Source of the DNA: Yanshouia hominis
Lineage (GTDB): Bacteria; Bacillota; Clostridia; Oscillospirales; Ruminococcaceae
Reading direction: 5' to 3'
Assembly (NCBI GenBank): GCA_014385025.1
Contig: JACRTB010000011.1
Location: 56,864 to 120,863 of the forward strand
DNA: 64,000 bases
Position 1 is the stretch's first letter, and each line of letters opens with the position of its first letter. The notes under the pieces are model-generated. The model made no database searches and was not told the DNA's origin. It saw nothing but the letters and a program-made list of their open reading frames with translations. The translations under genes and the position numbers were made by a program. This document shows positions 9,361 to 18,085 of this stretch, one piece after another.

Positions 9361-9693
9361 TTAAAACACAACGGTCAGCAGCATTTTGAACCGTTCCCTG
9401 CCATAGACCGCGTGGGGCGTTTTGGCAGGCATTACGATACTCTCCCCGCAGGAAAGCAGATAGTCCTGCCCGTCGATGGTAATCCTTCCCTCCCCATCCA
9501 GGACTGTTACCATCGCGTCCCCGCCCGATTCATGGGTGCTGATCTCCTCGTCCTTTTCAAAAGCGAACAGGGTCATGCTCACCCACTCATTTTGTACAAG
9601 CGTTTTGCTGACCACCTGCCCTTCCTGATATGCAACCTCGTCCTTAAGCCGAAGGACCTGTGATTTGGAAATGTTTTTCATTTTTCCGCCCAT
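9361..9693 (-). CDS. Small cupin-domain protein
   Basis: A 110-residue single-domain cupin. The metal-site pattern is partly visible: STHESGGDAMVTVLDGEGRI for the first motif (H, E and a distal residue) and a second motif ending with PAKTPHAVY. Such proteins bind a metal and a small ligand or act as isomerases or sensors; the exact role is unknown. The ATG at 9693 has aggag eight bases upstream; an ATG at 9699 is only two bases from that site. It follows the ferredoxin gene closely and probably shares its transcript. Confidence 0.8.
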   Translation of the reverse strand: MGGKMKNISKSQVLRLKDEVAYQEGQVVSKTLVQNEWVSMTLFAFEKDEEISTHESGGDAMVTVLDGEGRITIDGQDYLLSCGESIVMPAKTPHAVYGRERFKMLLTVVF

Positions 9694-9711
9694 AAACATC
9701 TCTCCTGTCTG

Positions 9712-9900
9712 TCAATCTTCTGTCTTGATCACCCCAACCGGGCAGTTTGCAGCCGCCTGAGCGGCAGCCGCTTCTTCATCGGCGCCGACGGGCGGCGCGC
9801 AGACCTCCGCCAGGCCATCCTTCCCGATGCAAAACACGCTTGGGCAGGTACCGGCACAAAGTCCGCATCCAATACATCCTTCGATGATCCTGACCTTCAT
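9712..9900 (-). CDS. Ferredoxin with a single [4Fe-4S] cluster
   Basis: A 62-residue electron-transfer protein. The ligands are visible as CIGCGLCAGTC near residues 9-19 and a final NCPVG, the pattern of monocluster [4Fe-4S] ferredoxins of the Bacillus/Thermotoga type. The middle is an acidic, alanine-rich insert. It lies 18 bases upstream of the cupin gene in the same direction. The redox partner is not identifiable from the neighbours. Confidence 0.9.
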   Translation of the reverse strand: MKVRIIEGCIGCGLCAGTCPSVFCIGKDGLAEVCAPPVGADEEAAAAQAAANCPVGVIKTED

Positions 9901-10160
9901 ACTTGCTCCTTCTTTCTGCGAAATAGCGATCCGCCCCCTGCTTTTTCAGCATAGCACTTTTTAGAGGAATTTCAGTTGGATTTCCAACAAATTTAAGCTC
10001 CGGGTCAAATTTATTCTGCCCCAAGTTTATTTCAAAATGCGCAAAACAGTATTTTCACGAAAAAATTTCACATTTATATGTAAAATTATGCAATTTGTGC
10101 TATAATAATATTCCAGCTGATCAAAACCCACCGGCAATGGACCTGACGATCAAATCCAAG

Positions 10161-10388
10161 CTAGAGGATATCGGCAATCACATCGAACAAATGGCTGACA
10201 TCCAGTTCCAGCCTGTTGCACATCCCGGCAAACCGTTCCGCCTCTTCCCGGTGGAGGAACACATCCGGAACATGGGAGAGCTGCTTCGGATCGTCCCCCG
10301 CTTTTTGATATGCACAGATCCCAAACGTAGTATAGCTTCCAATTTCAGAAATTTCCAATATTTCCTCGATGACCTGATATATAACCAT
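10161..10388 (-). CDS. Small conserved hypothetical protein (DUF6514-like)
   Basis: A 75-residue protein beginning MVIYQVIEEILEISEIGSYT, a pattern I associate with small uncharacterised clostridial proteins (DUF6514-like). It contains a GIGxYTTFGI-like core (IGSYTTFGICAYQ) and a helical second half with two cysteine-adjacent hydrophobic patches. The ATG at 10388 has ggaagga at about eight bases; an ATG at 10418 has none. No function is known and the neighbours give no hint. Confidence 0.6.
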   Translation of the reverse strand: MVIYQVIEEILEISEIGSYTTFGICAYQKAGDDPKQLSHVPDVFLHREEAERFAGMCNRLELDVSHLFDVIADIL

Positions 10389-10564
10389 ACGCTGCTTCCT
10401 TCCACTTTTGCGATTCATTTTTCAAAATCTTCAAATCCACCTTTCATACTATAGCATATTACCAGTCTGTTGATTCATCCCATTGAAAATGTCAGGTATT
10501 TTGCTGAATTTACCAACTTTGACCGCAGCGGCTGCATCTTTCGTAACGGAAAGGGGTGCCTTCG

Positions 10565-11308
10565 ATGCAAATCGCAGTTTGCGACGACAGTGCTTTAGAC
10601 CGAAAAATTATTACCAGTCTTCTGTCCTTCTATTTCTCCGAAAAGGCTATCAACCATGAAATTTTCCAGTATGAGAACGGCACGGACCTGATCTACGACA
10701 TTGAAGAATCGCGGTGGTTTGATGTCATTTTTCTGGATATCTATCTGAACGGCCAGCTCGGCATTGATGTGGCGCGCCGGCTCCGCGCCCTGCATTATGA
10801 CGGGGAGATTGTTTTTCTCACCGCCTCCTCCGAATTCGCCGTGGACAGCTACGACGTTGAGGCGCTCAGCTATATTCTCAAGCCGCACAGCATCGAAAAG
10901 CTCCACCGCACAATGGACCGGATCATCCAAAAGGTGGAGGTCAACACCTATCGGATCAAGCGGCGGTCAAAAATGATCCGGATTCCCTTCCACGAAATTC
11001 TGTATGTGGAAAGCAGCAACTCGAAATGTATTCTTCACCGCAGAAGCGGGGATTCCTATGTGATCTACAAGCGTCTGGATGAAATCGAGCGGGAGCTCAG
11101 CGATCCCCGTTTTCTCCGCTGCCACCAAAGCTATCTGGTCAATATGGACTGTATCGAGCAGGTGGACCGGCAGTTCCGGCTTTCCGGCGGAGAAACCGTC
11201 ATGATCCGACAGAGAAATCTCAAGGCAATCCGCCAGCATTATCTGGATTATCTTGCCGCGAAGGAGATTCCGGCACCAGCGCCATGCGGCGGCCGGCCGG
11301 CCAAATAG
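10565..11308 (+). CDS. LytTR-family response regulator
   Basis: A 247-residue AgrA/LytR-type regulator. The receiver domain (about 1-120) has the acidic pair DD at residues 6-7, phospho-acceptor D58 in FLDIY and the conserved lysine in YILKP. The LytTR DNA-binding domain (about 135-235) has IPFHEILYVESSNSKCILHR and FLRCHQSYLVNMDCIEQVDR. It starts at the ATG at 10565 with aaagggg upstream. No sensor kinase or peptide-signal gene is adjacent, so it is an orphan here. LytTR regulators usually control virulence, competence or bacteriocin-type genes. Confidence 0.9.
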   Translation: MQIAVCDDSALDRKIITSLLSFYFSEKAINHEIFQYENGTDLIYDIEESRWFDVIFLDIYLNGQLGIDVARRLRALHYDGEIVFLTASSEFAVDSYDVEALSYILKPHSIEKLHRTMDRIIQKVEVNTYRIKRRSKMIRIPFHEILYVESSNSKCILHRRSGDSYVIYKRLDEIERELSDPRFLRCHQSYLVNMDCIEQVDRQFRLSGGETVMIRQRNLKAIRQHYLDYLAAKEIPAPAPCGGRPAK

Positions 11309-11323
11309 CCGGAACGTCCCGCA

Positions 11324-11367
11324 GGGAAGAAGCTGCCACCGCCTTTCGGCGGCGGCAGCTTCTTCCC
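11324..11367 (+). terminator. Terminator after the LytTR gene
   Basis: Stem GGGAAGAAGCTGCC (11324-11337) with GGCAGCTTCTTCCC (11354-11367), an inner CCGCC/GGCGG helix, and TTT following. It is 15 bases after the stop. Confidence 0.8.
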
Positions 11368-11558
11368 TTTCCCGGGCAAAAACACCGCGGATGCATCCAG
11401 ACCGTCGTTTCCGCAAGAATCATGAAAAAAGGGCCGGCGGTTTGTTCTATCCTGTTGAGTGGGCCTTCGTTTTTTTGCATACAGCCTCGCAAACGGCAAA
11501 AAAAGTCGAGCGTTTTTCTTCCTGAATCCATAAAATAAGCAGGGTCGGAGGTGAAAAG

Positions 11559-12446
11559 ATGAAGGACCAAACGATGGCTGTCCAACGGATGCAGGACTAT
11601 ATTGAAGCAAATCTGAGCCGGGAAATTACGATGTCCGATCTCGCGCGGGCAGCGCTGTTTTCTCCATGGTATGCCTACCGGCTGTTTCGGCGGCACAAGG
11701 GCCTTACCCCCACCGAATACATCCGGCGGCTGCGGCTGAGCAAATCCGCCCTGAAGCTCCGGCAGGAAGGCTGCCGCGTGACCGACGCCGCCTTTGACCT
11801 CGGCTTCGGCAGTGTGGACGGATATCAGAGGGCATTTTTCCGGGAATTCGGCTGCAATCCCGGCGAATATCTCCGAAAGCCCATTCCCATCACTCTTTTC
11901 ATTCCTTACGGCGTCAAATTCAAAGAACTGAGAAAGGACACCATGAATATGGAACAAGTGCAAAGCATATTTGTTCAGGTAATCCACAAACCCGAACGAC
12001 AGGTTATTCTCAAACGGGGCGTCAAGGCACAGGACTATTTTCCATACTGCGAGGAGGTGGGCTGCGACGTCTGGGGGCTTCTGACCAGCATGGAATCTCT
12101 CTGCGGTGAGCCGGTGTGTCTGTGGCTTCCTGACCGCTACCGGAAACCAAACACCTCCGTCTATGTGCAGGGCGTCGAGACGGCGGCGGACGAACAGACC
12201 CCGGTGCCGGAGGGCTTTGACCGAATCCGCCTGCCCGCTGCGGAATATCTGGCATTTCAGGGGGAGCCTTTCCGCGAGGAGGATTACAGCGGGGCGATTC
12301 TCGCCGTCCGGCACGCCATGCGGCGCTATGATCCCACCGTCATCGGCTATGAGTGGGATGACGAAAATCCCCGAATTCAGCTCGAACCACGCGGAATACG
12401 CGGCTATATTGAGCTGCGCGCGGTGAAGCGAAGGAACTCCCGATGA
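11559..12446 (+). CDS. AraC-family regulator with GyrI-like effector domain
   Basis: A 295-residue Rob/SoxS-like activator. The N-terminal AraC DNA-binding domain (about 1-110) shows EITMSDLARAALFSPWYAYR and a second helix-turn-helix with VTDAAFDLGFGSVDGYQRAF. The C-terminal part (about 135-290) looks like a GyrI/BmrR-type small-molecule pocket. It overlaps the downstream MFS gene by ATGA, so it very probably senses the pump's substrate and switches on its own operon. This pairing is standard for drug-responsive efflux. Confidence 0.9.
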   Translation: MKDQTMAVQRMQDYIEANLSREITMSDLARAALFSPWYAYRLFRRHKGLTPTEYIRRLRLSKSALKLRQEGCRVTDAAFDLGFGSVDGYQRAFFREFGCNPGEYLRKPIPITLFIPYGVKFKELRKDTMNMEQVQSIFVQVIHKPERQVILKRGVKAQDYFPYCEEVGCDVWGLLTSMESLCGEPVCLWLPDRYRKPNTSVYVQGVETAADEQTPVPEGFDRIRLPAAEYLAFQGEPFREEDYSGAILAVRHAMRRYDPTVIGYEWDDENPRIQLEPRGIRGYIELRAVKRRNSR

Positions 12447-13669
12447 TTCATCGCCGGACAACCCGGCCCGAAATTCCGGACTGGAAACGGAGGGCGCTTC
12501 TCTTTCTTACCAGCCAGTGCATCACCCTGTTCGGCTCCACTCTTGTTCAGATGGCTGTTGTCTGGTATGTCACCTTAAGAACCTCTTCCGGCGCCTGGGT
12601 AGCCGCCTTTACCGTCTGCTCCTACCTTCCGCAGTTTCTGATTTCCTTCGTGGGGGGCGTCTGGGCGGACCGCAGCAGCAAAAAGCTCCTGATTATCGGG
12701 GCCGACGCATCCATTGCCGCCGTTACCCTCGCCATGATGCTGGCCCTGCCCTGCTTTCAGCCGGAGCCGGCGTTGCTTTCCGCTCTGCTGGCGATGTCTG
12801 TGATCCGTTCCCTCGGCGCCGGCGTGCAAACCCCAGCAGTCAACGCGGTGCTCCCATGGCTGGTGCCGCGGGAGCACCTCATGCGCTTTAACGGCGTCAA
12901 TGCCACCATGCAGGCGGCCGTCCAGTTCGCGGCCCCCGCTGCCGCCGGCATACTGCTTTCCGCCGGAACGCTGCGCGCCGCTCTCGGGGTGGACGTTCTG
13001 ACAGCGGCTCTCGGCATCGGCCTCCTGTGCCGCGTACCGATTCCCGGGCACAAGGCCACCCCGGGGGATGCTTCCGCCTTTGCGGATCTGAAAACCGGCA
13101 TCCGCTATTCCCTGTCCGAACCATTGATCGGGACACTGCTTCTTCTCTACGGGCTTTTCATCTTTTTGTGCGTGCCGGCGGGCTTCCTCGCGCAGCTTCT
13201 CGTCAGCCGTATTTATGGGGATGCCTACTGGTATCTGACCGCCGTGGAACTGGCCGGTTTTGCCGGAATGGCGGCCGGCGGGCTTCTGATGGGGACATGG
13301 GGAGGATTTCAAAGCCGCGCCACAACCCTGCGGACCGGCATCGCCGCATTCGGCATACTCGCCTCCGTCATGGGACTCTCCCGCAGTTTTCCGCTGTATC
13401 TCGCGCTGATGCTGCTTTACGGCGTCGCCCTGACGGCGGTGCAGACAGCGGTTACCACACTGATTCAGGAAAAGGCGCGGGCGGAGATGCAGGGGCGCGT
13501 GTTTGGCCTGCTTGGCTCCATGTATTCCGGATTTCTTCCCATCGGCATGGCGGTCTTCGGCCCGATGGCCGATGTGATTCCCCTGCGGTGGATCATGACC
13601 GCCAGCGGTGCGGCTCTGGTTTTGATCGCCGCAGGGACCACCTGCCTTCCATCCTTTCGCGGGCAATAG
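12443..13669 (+). CDS. MFS transporter, macrolide-efflux-like
   Basis: A 408-residue major facilitator protein of the MFS_3/MefA-like group with twelve hydrophobic helices. The loop motif GGVWADRSSKKLLIIGADAS (about residues 72-91) corresponds to motif A of drug:H+ antiporters. It is translationally coupled to the AraC/GyrI regulator. The likely role is export of a drug or toxic metabolite; specificity cannot be assigned from sequence. No terminator is evident directly after it. Confidence 0.88.
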   Translation: MIHRRTTRPEIPDWKRRALLFLTSQCITLFGSTLVQMAVVWYVTLRTSSGAWVAAFTVCSYLPQFLISFVGGVWADRSSKKLLIIGADASIAAVTLAMMLALPCFQPEPALLSALLAMSVIRSLGAGVQTPAVNAVLPWLVPREHLMRFNGVNATMQAAVQFAAPAAAGILLSAGTLRAALGVDVLTAALGIGLLCRVPIPGHKATPGDASAFADLKTGIRYSLSEPLIGTLLLLYGLFIFLCVPAGFLAQLLVSRIYGDAYWYLTAVELAGFAGMAAGGLLMGTWGGFQSRATTLRTGIAAFGILASVMGLSRSFPLYLALMLLYGVALTAVQTAVTTLIQEKARAEMQGRVFGLLGSMYSGFLPIGMAVFGPMADVIPLRWIMTASGAALVLIAAGTTCLPSFRGQ

Positions 13670-13888
13670 CTCCGACAGGATGAAGCTTCTCTATGCGGCG
13701 GCGGGCGGACGCGGCGTAAAGCGGGAGGCGCGGAGAAAAGAGCCATGCATCTATTTGTCCATCCCGCGGAAATAAGATCAAACCGTCATCCCCACAAATT
13801 GGAAGTAACAAATCAGAAAGACGAGGCGGCTGGATTTTGTTATAATAAAAGCAGAAATTTCAATCAAAAGCTATGAGGCGGTGATAAA

Positions 13889-14099
13889 GTGCAGGAGGAA
13901 GAAAAACGGAATGCGGTGCTGAATCATGGCAAAAGCCATGACGGAAAATTTTTTTATGCGGTAAGAAACACCGGGATTTTCTGCCGGCCATCCCGCGCAT
14001 CCAAAACGCCGCCAGAGAAAACACAAATTTTTTGAATCCGCCCAGGCGGCTATGGACACCGGCTACCGCCCCAGCGAAGCTGCGAGACGGCCTCTGCCA
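13889..14099 (+). pseudogene. Remnant of an Ada zinc-binding (methylphosphotriester) domain
   Basis: From the GTG at 13889 the frame reads like the N-terminal Ada domain: DGKFFYAVRNTGIFCRPS matches the segment around the alkyl-accepting cysteine. A six-T run at about 14028-14033 shifts the frame; skipping one T restores ESAQAAMDTGYRPSEAARRP, the equivalent of the GFRPCKRC end. Only one of the four zinc-ligand cysteines survives. The frame runs into a terminator at 14100. There is no AraC or methyltransferase part. I read it as a decayed, truncated ada gene. Confidence 0.7.
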
Positions 14100-14135
14100 A
14101 AAGGAAAAGACACCCAATTGGGTGTCTTTTCCTTT
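14100..14135. terminator. Perfect 16-bp palindromic terminator
   Basis: AAAGGAAAAGACACCC, loop AATT, then its exact complement (14120-14135). A-rich and T-rich ends make it bidirectional. It ends the Ada remnant. Confidence 0.8.
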
Positions 14136-14745
14136 AAAAGCGCCGAGAGAATTCAAAAACGCATAGGTGATACGCAGGAATTGCAGGTAGATGATGCAGT
14201 GATACGATATAAGCCGGTCACATTCAGCGGGTTTGTTTCAGAGATGTTCGCCGCAGACTGTGAGGGAACTATACCGGCGGTTCTGCACAACTGCCACAAC
14301 CCGCCGTTTCACCATCAATGCCTAGCGCCAATGTCCGACCGCAGCACAAGCGAGCGGACATTTTTTACCTGTTAACGGGGTAACAGCGGGCACATTCACA
14401 CCCTGCACCGGTCTTGGGAATCATCTGACAAACAGCTATCAGCAACGGTACCAGCCGTCACATCCGCTCTTGGGGATGTGCCTTACGCGCTCGCGGAGCA
14501 GGGAGACACTTCCGGGTTTACGGGCAGATTTTGGTCAATTACAGGCTGTAGGGATGCCGCGCCCGGGCGCTCCAAGTTCTTTCCCCAAGGTTCTCCGAGC
14601 GACAGTATTCCAGCGCAGCCTGCATTAGCGTCCGGTAAACCTCGCCGGGGAAACCCGTCCCGGCGGCACGACAGGCGAAACGTGCGGTATCCCGTACATA
14701 AATAAATTGGTACAGAAAGAAAACAGGATAATGTCAGCGCGGAAT
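14136..14745. other. Gene-poor stretch with terminator-like hairpin
   Basis: No gene with start signals is seen. A stem AATGTCCG/CGGACATT followed by TTTT lies at 14330-14366. On the minus strand around 14580-14680 one frame reads FPGEVYRTLMQAALEYCRSE, which is protein-like but too short to assign. Together with the Ada remnant this suggests a decayed region between the efflux operon and the metabolic cluster. Confidence 0.5.
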
Positions 14746-15522
14746 TTAAAAGCCTCCCCCGCAAACGTTAAGAATTTCTCCAGTAATATAAGACGCATCA
14801 TCCGAGGCAAGAAAAGCAACCGCCGCTGCTTCCTCTTCAGGCTCCCCCAAGCGATGCATCGCGACGTTCCAAAGCATTTTTTCACTGACTCCCTGGTCAT
14901 CCCGGATTTTCCAAAGCTGTCGAATTCGATCTCCGCTTGCACAGTAGCCGGGGGCGACCGCATTAACGCGAAAGCCCTGTGGAGCAAATTCCTTGGACAT
15001 ATGGCGTGTTAAGCTGACAACAGCGCCTTTAGCCGCAGCATAATGAGGCCGGGCATATTCGTTGGGAACAATTCCTGCCTGTGAAGCGAAATTAACGATA
15101 GAACCAACGGTGCCCCGCTCCAGATGATGAGCAAGAAAGGCCTGACAGAAGAAAAATGTACTTTTAGCATTAAGAGCGAAAATCATATCCCAACGCTCCT
15201 CGGTAACCTCCAGCAAGTGGGTGGGGCAGCCAGGAAGAGATCCACCTGCAACATTGATCAGTGTATCAAGGGTACCAAAGAGTTCCCATCCCTTTTCAAT
15301 AGCCGCATGAGCTTGTTTTTGGCTTGTGACATCACAGACCATGGTGTGAATTTTGCCTGGGAAAAGAGAATCCATTTTTTCTTTGAGATGCTCAAGGGTT
15401 TCAGAGTTAATATCGGTGGCTAAAACCGACGCGCCTTCCTGCATCAGCCGCAAAACAACGGCACTTCCAATTCCCCCGGAACCTCCGGTTACCAGTGCCG
15501 ATTTTCCTTCAAAACGATTCAT
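14746..15522 (-). CDS. Short-chain dehydrogenase/reductase
   Basis: A 258-residue classical SDR oxidoreductase. It has the Rossmann motif TGGSGGIG (about 13-20), the NVAGG motif (about 90-94), a catalytic serine in VNFASQAG and the YxxxK motif in HYAAAKGAV. The C-terminal SYITGEILNVCGGGF is the usual family end. The aspartate after beta-2 (ATDIN) suggests NAD rather than NADP preference. It is the last gene of the leftward AKR-icd-synthase-SDR operon, 15 bases after the DRE-TIM synthase gene, and may reduce or oxidise a hydroxyacid intermediate. Confidence 0.9.
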   Translation of the reverse strand: MNRFEGKSALVTGGSGGIGSAVVLRLMQEGASVLATDINSETLEHLKEKMDSLFPGKIHTMVCDVTSQKQAHAAIEKGWELFGTLDTLINVAGGSLPGCPTHLLEVTEERWDMIFALNAKSTFFFCQAFLAHHLERGTVGSIVNFASQAGIVPNEYARPHYAAAKGAVVSLTRHMSKEFAPQGFRVNAVAPGYCASGDRIRQLWKIRDDQGVSEKMLWNVAMHRLGEPEEEAAAVAFLASDDASYITGEILNVCGGGF

Positions 15523-15537
15523 CCACTTTCCTCCCGT

Positions 15538-16728
15538 TTACTGATACTTACGCACTAGATCAAAAAACTCATCGTCGGTCAGCGACCGCTTGACCGCCAG
15601 TGCCTGGTTCTTGACATCGGTCAGCAGTTCTCGCACCGCCTCTTCCGGCAGATGAATACCGTTTTCGTTCAACTTGGCCTCAAGAGATTTTGCACCGCTT
15701 TTTTTGCCGATTAAAATTTCTCGGTGGGCGCCTACAAGTTCCGGCGCATAGGCTTCGGCAACAAAGGGCTCCTCGAGCACACCGGCTACCACCATGCCCG
15801 ATTCGTGACTGAATGAATGCCTTCCAACCACCGGCTTGTGCTTTTGAAGCGGTGTATTAGAGAGCTTTTCAACCAGGTTGGAAACGTCGGTCAGACGGGT
15901 AAGATCGATCCCCAGGTCCTTTCCGTAAAGCAGTTTAAGGGCCAGAAGGAGCTCCTCTGTGGAGGTGTTTCCGGAACGTTCCCCCAATCCGTTGATGGTG
16001 GTTGAGACGACCTCTGCGCCTCCCATTGCGCCCGCCAGTGCACTTGCAACCGCAAGACCGAAATCATTGTGGCAATGTACTTCGAGCCACACTTTATCAC
16101 CAAGGATACCTTTGATCCGTCGTGCGAGATAACGGATTGCCTCGGGATTGGCCGAGCCGACAGTATCGACAAGTCGTACACGATCAATGGTGCCGCAGCG
16201 CACCGCCTCGGTCATTACCCGATCGAGGAAAGCTGGTTCGGCACGCGTGGTGTCATAGGGACTGAGATTGACATAAAGTCCTTTTTTCTTGGCATATTCC
16301 GTCAAGTGATACATATTGCGAATATAGGTATCATCATCCCATTTCAGCTTATATTTGCGCTGCAAAATTCCAATGGGCAGGCTAATAGTAACACCCCAAA
16401 CGCCGATGTCGGCCGCAAGATCAAAGTCACGCTCCAGACCGCGAACACATGCGGTGATGCGGGAATTTTTACAAAGCCGGGTAATTTCCGCAATTGCGTC
16501 AGCATCTTCCTGTGAATTACAGGGCATGCCTGCTTCAATTTCGGGGATACGCATTTCATCCAGCAGTTTGGCGATAGCAATTTTGTCTTCCTTGGTAAAG
16601 ACAACGCCGGCTTGCTGTTCTCCGTCCCGCAAAGTGCAGTCACTGAGGGTGAGATCATTACTGAAAGAGATGCCGCTGGTAACCTCCGGAATGTTGTTGA
16701 AGGGACTCAGATACGATGTGGGTCGCAT
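15538..16728 (-). CDS. DRE-TIM acyl-CoA synthase (homocitrate/Re-citrate/isopropylmalate synthase family)
   Basis: A 396-residue Claisen-condensing metallolyase of the LeuA/NifV type: an acetyl-CoA-like donor is joined to a 2-oxoacid. The signature SDCTLRDGEQQAG is at residues 29-41, the metal-binding HCHNDFGLA near 213, and NGLGERSGNTSTEELLLALK after it. The length matches NifV-type homocitrate synthase and lacks the C-terminal leucine-feedback domain of LeuA. No nif or lys genes are nearby. It is 90 bases downstream of a complete isocitrate dehydrogenase gene, which makes Re-citrate synthase a good candidate (clostridial Re-citrate synthases belong to this family). Exact substrate is inferred, not seen. 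Confidence 0.8.
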   Translation of the reverse strand: MRPTSYLSPFNNIPEVTSGISFSNDLTLSDCTLRDGEQQAGVVFTKEDKIAIAKLLDEMRIPEIEAGMPCNSQEDADAIAEITRLCKNSRITACVRGLERDFDLAADIGVWGVTISLPIGILQRKYKLKWDDDTYIRNMYHLTEYAKKKGLYVNLSPYDTTRAEPAFLDRVMTEAVRCGTIDRVRLVDTVGSANPEAIRYLARRIKGILGDKVWLEVHCHNDFGLAVASALAGAMGGAEVVSTTINGLGERSGNTSTEELLLALKLLYGKDLGIDLTRLTDVSNLVEKLSNTPLQKHKPVVGRHSFSHESGMVVAGVLEEPFVAEAYAPELVGAHREILIGKKSGAKSLEAKLNENGIHLPEEAVRELLTDVKNQALAVKRSLTDDEFFDLVRKYQ

Positions 16729-16818
16729 AGGATCGTGCTCCTTTCAAATTAAAATTTCTATTTTGAAGCGAGTATATCATCCGAAAACCAATAAGTAAAA
16801 TGAATGATTTTTTTATCA

Positions 16819-18057
16819 CTATTCTTCCTTTTCATCCTTTATATCAAACATTTCCTGTTCAAGCTCGTCCGCGATCGCTTGTAAAAAGTCCGTGGTGTTG
16901 ACGACGGAAACCGAAAAGCCCGATTCGGTCAGGCTGGCAAGATCTTTGGTCATAGTCCCGTTATTGATCACCGTTATACAGGAATTTTCCAGCGTCTGTG
17001 CAAAACGAATTAGCCGGGGCAGGCCATCAAGCTCCCCGCGCCGCCGTAGCGCTCCTGTCCAAGCAAAAATAGTGGCCATCGGATTGGTAGAGGTCTGTTC
17101 CCCCTTCAGGTAACGGTAATAATGGCGGGTGACCGTTCCATGGGCAGCTTCGTATTCGGTAGTCCCATCGGGCGCGACCAAAACGGAGGTCATCATGGCG
17201 AGACTACCGAAGGCGGTAGAAATCATGTCGCTCATAACATCCCCGTCGTAATTTTTGCAGGCCCAAATAAATCCACCTTCCGAGCGGATCACCCGGGCGA
17301 CTGCATCGTCGATAAGAGTATAAAGGTAGGAAATTCCAAGGCGAGAAAAATCACTTTGGTAAGCTTCGAATTCCTCCTCAAAAATTTTTTTAAATTCCCC
17401 ATCGTAAATTTTGGCAATTGTGTCTTTGGCTGAAAACCAAAGATCCTGTCGGGTATCCACGGCATATTGGAAGCAAGAGCGGGCGAAGGAACGGATGGAG
17501 GCATCCGTATTGTGCATTCCCTGCCAGATTGCCGGACCGTCAACCTTCTGTACCAACGCGGACTGAATTTCTCCGTTGGCATTAGCGAAGGAGAGAGTAC
17601 AGACCCCCGGGGCATCAGTTCGAAAATCCACCGCACGATAGACATCTCCATAGGCGTGGCGGGCCACTGTAATGGGATATTTCCAGTTTTTCACCACAGG
17701 CTTGACAGAATCGACCGTAATTGGCGTACGAAAAACAGTGCCATCCAGAATTGCGCGGATGGTGCCGTTAGGGCTTTTCCACATCTCTGTCAGCTCCGGA
17801 AATTCCTCCATCCGCTGTCTGTTTGGTGTAATGGTGGCGCACTTAACTGCGACACCATATTTTTTAGCGGCCAAGGCTGCGTCAATAGTGACTTGATCCC
17901 GGGTGGCGTTGCGGTTTTGCAGCCCGAGATCGTAGTACTCACTCTTCAGGTCCAGATACGGAAGCAAGAGACGATCCTTAATCATCTTCCAAAGAATGCG
18001 GGTCATTTCGTCGCCATCCATCTCGACCAAAGGGTTTTGCATTTGGATTTTCTGCAT
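16819..18057 (-). CDS. icd: NADP-dependent isocitrate dehydrogenase
   Basis: A 412-residue enzyme of the homodimeric, eukaryote-like IDH group, converting isocitrate to 2-oxoglutarate and CO2. It shows MDGDEMTRILW (about 13-23), NGTIR and VFRTPI, the substrate-binding RHAYGDVYRAVDF, the metal-binding YDGDVMSDM and the coenzyme segment EAAHGTVTRHYYR. All look intact. It sits between the aldo/keto reductase (28 bases) and the synthase gene (90 bases) in one leftward operon. With a citrate-type synthase next door it would complete an oxidative route to glutamate if an aconitase is encoded elsewhere. Confidence 0.94.
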   Translation of the reverse strand: MQKIQMQNPLVEMDGDEMTRILWKMIKDRLLLPYLDLKSEYYDLGLQNRNATRDQVTIDAALAAKKYGVAVKCATITPNRQRMEEFPELTEMWKSPNGTIRAILDGTVFRTPITVDSVKPVVKNWKYPITVARHAYGDVYRAVDFRTDAPGVCTLSFANANGEIQSALVQKVDGPAIWQGMHNTDASIRSFARSCFQYAVDTRQDLWFSAKDTIAKIYDGEFKKIFEEEFEAYQSDFSRLGISYLYTLIDDAVARVIRSEGGFIWACKNYDGDVMSDMISTAFGSLAMMTSVLVAPDGTTEYEAAHGTVTRHYYRYLKGEQTSTNPMATIFAWTGALRRRGELDGLPRLIRFAQTLENSCITVINNGTMTKDLASLTESGFSVSVVNTTDFLQAIADELEQEMFDIKDEKEE

Positions 18058-18085
18058 TGATATCCTCTCCTTTTACCGGTCCGTG

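Noticed and set aside
10095..10454. A 119-codon plus-strand frame at the start of which TGCTATAAT occurs
   Set aside because: It is antisense to the small conserved gene and has no ribosome site; the -10-like sequence alone is not enough.
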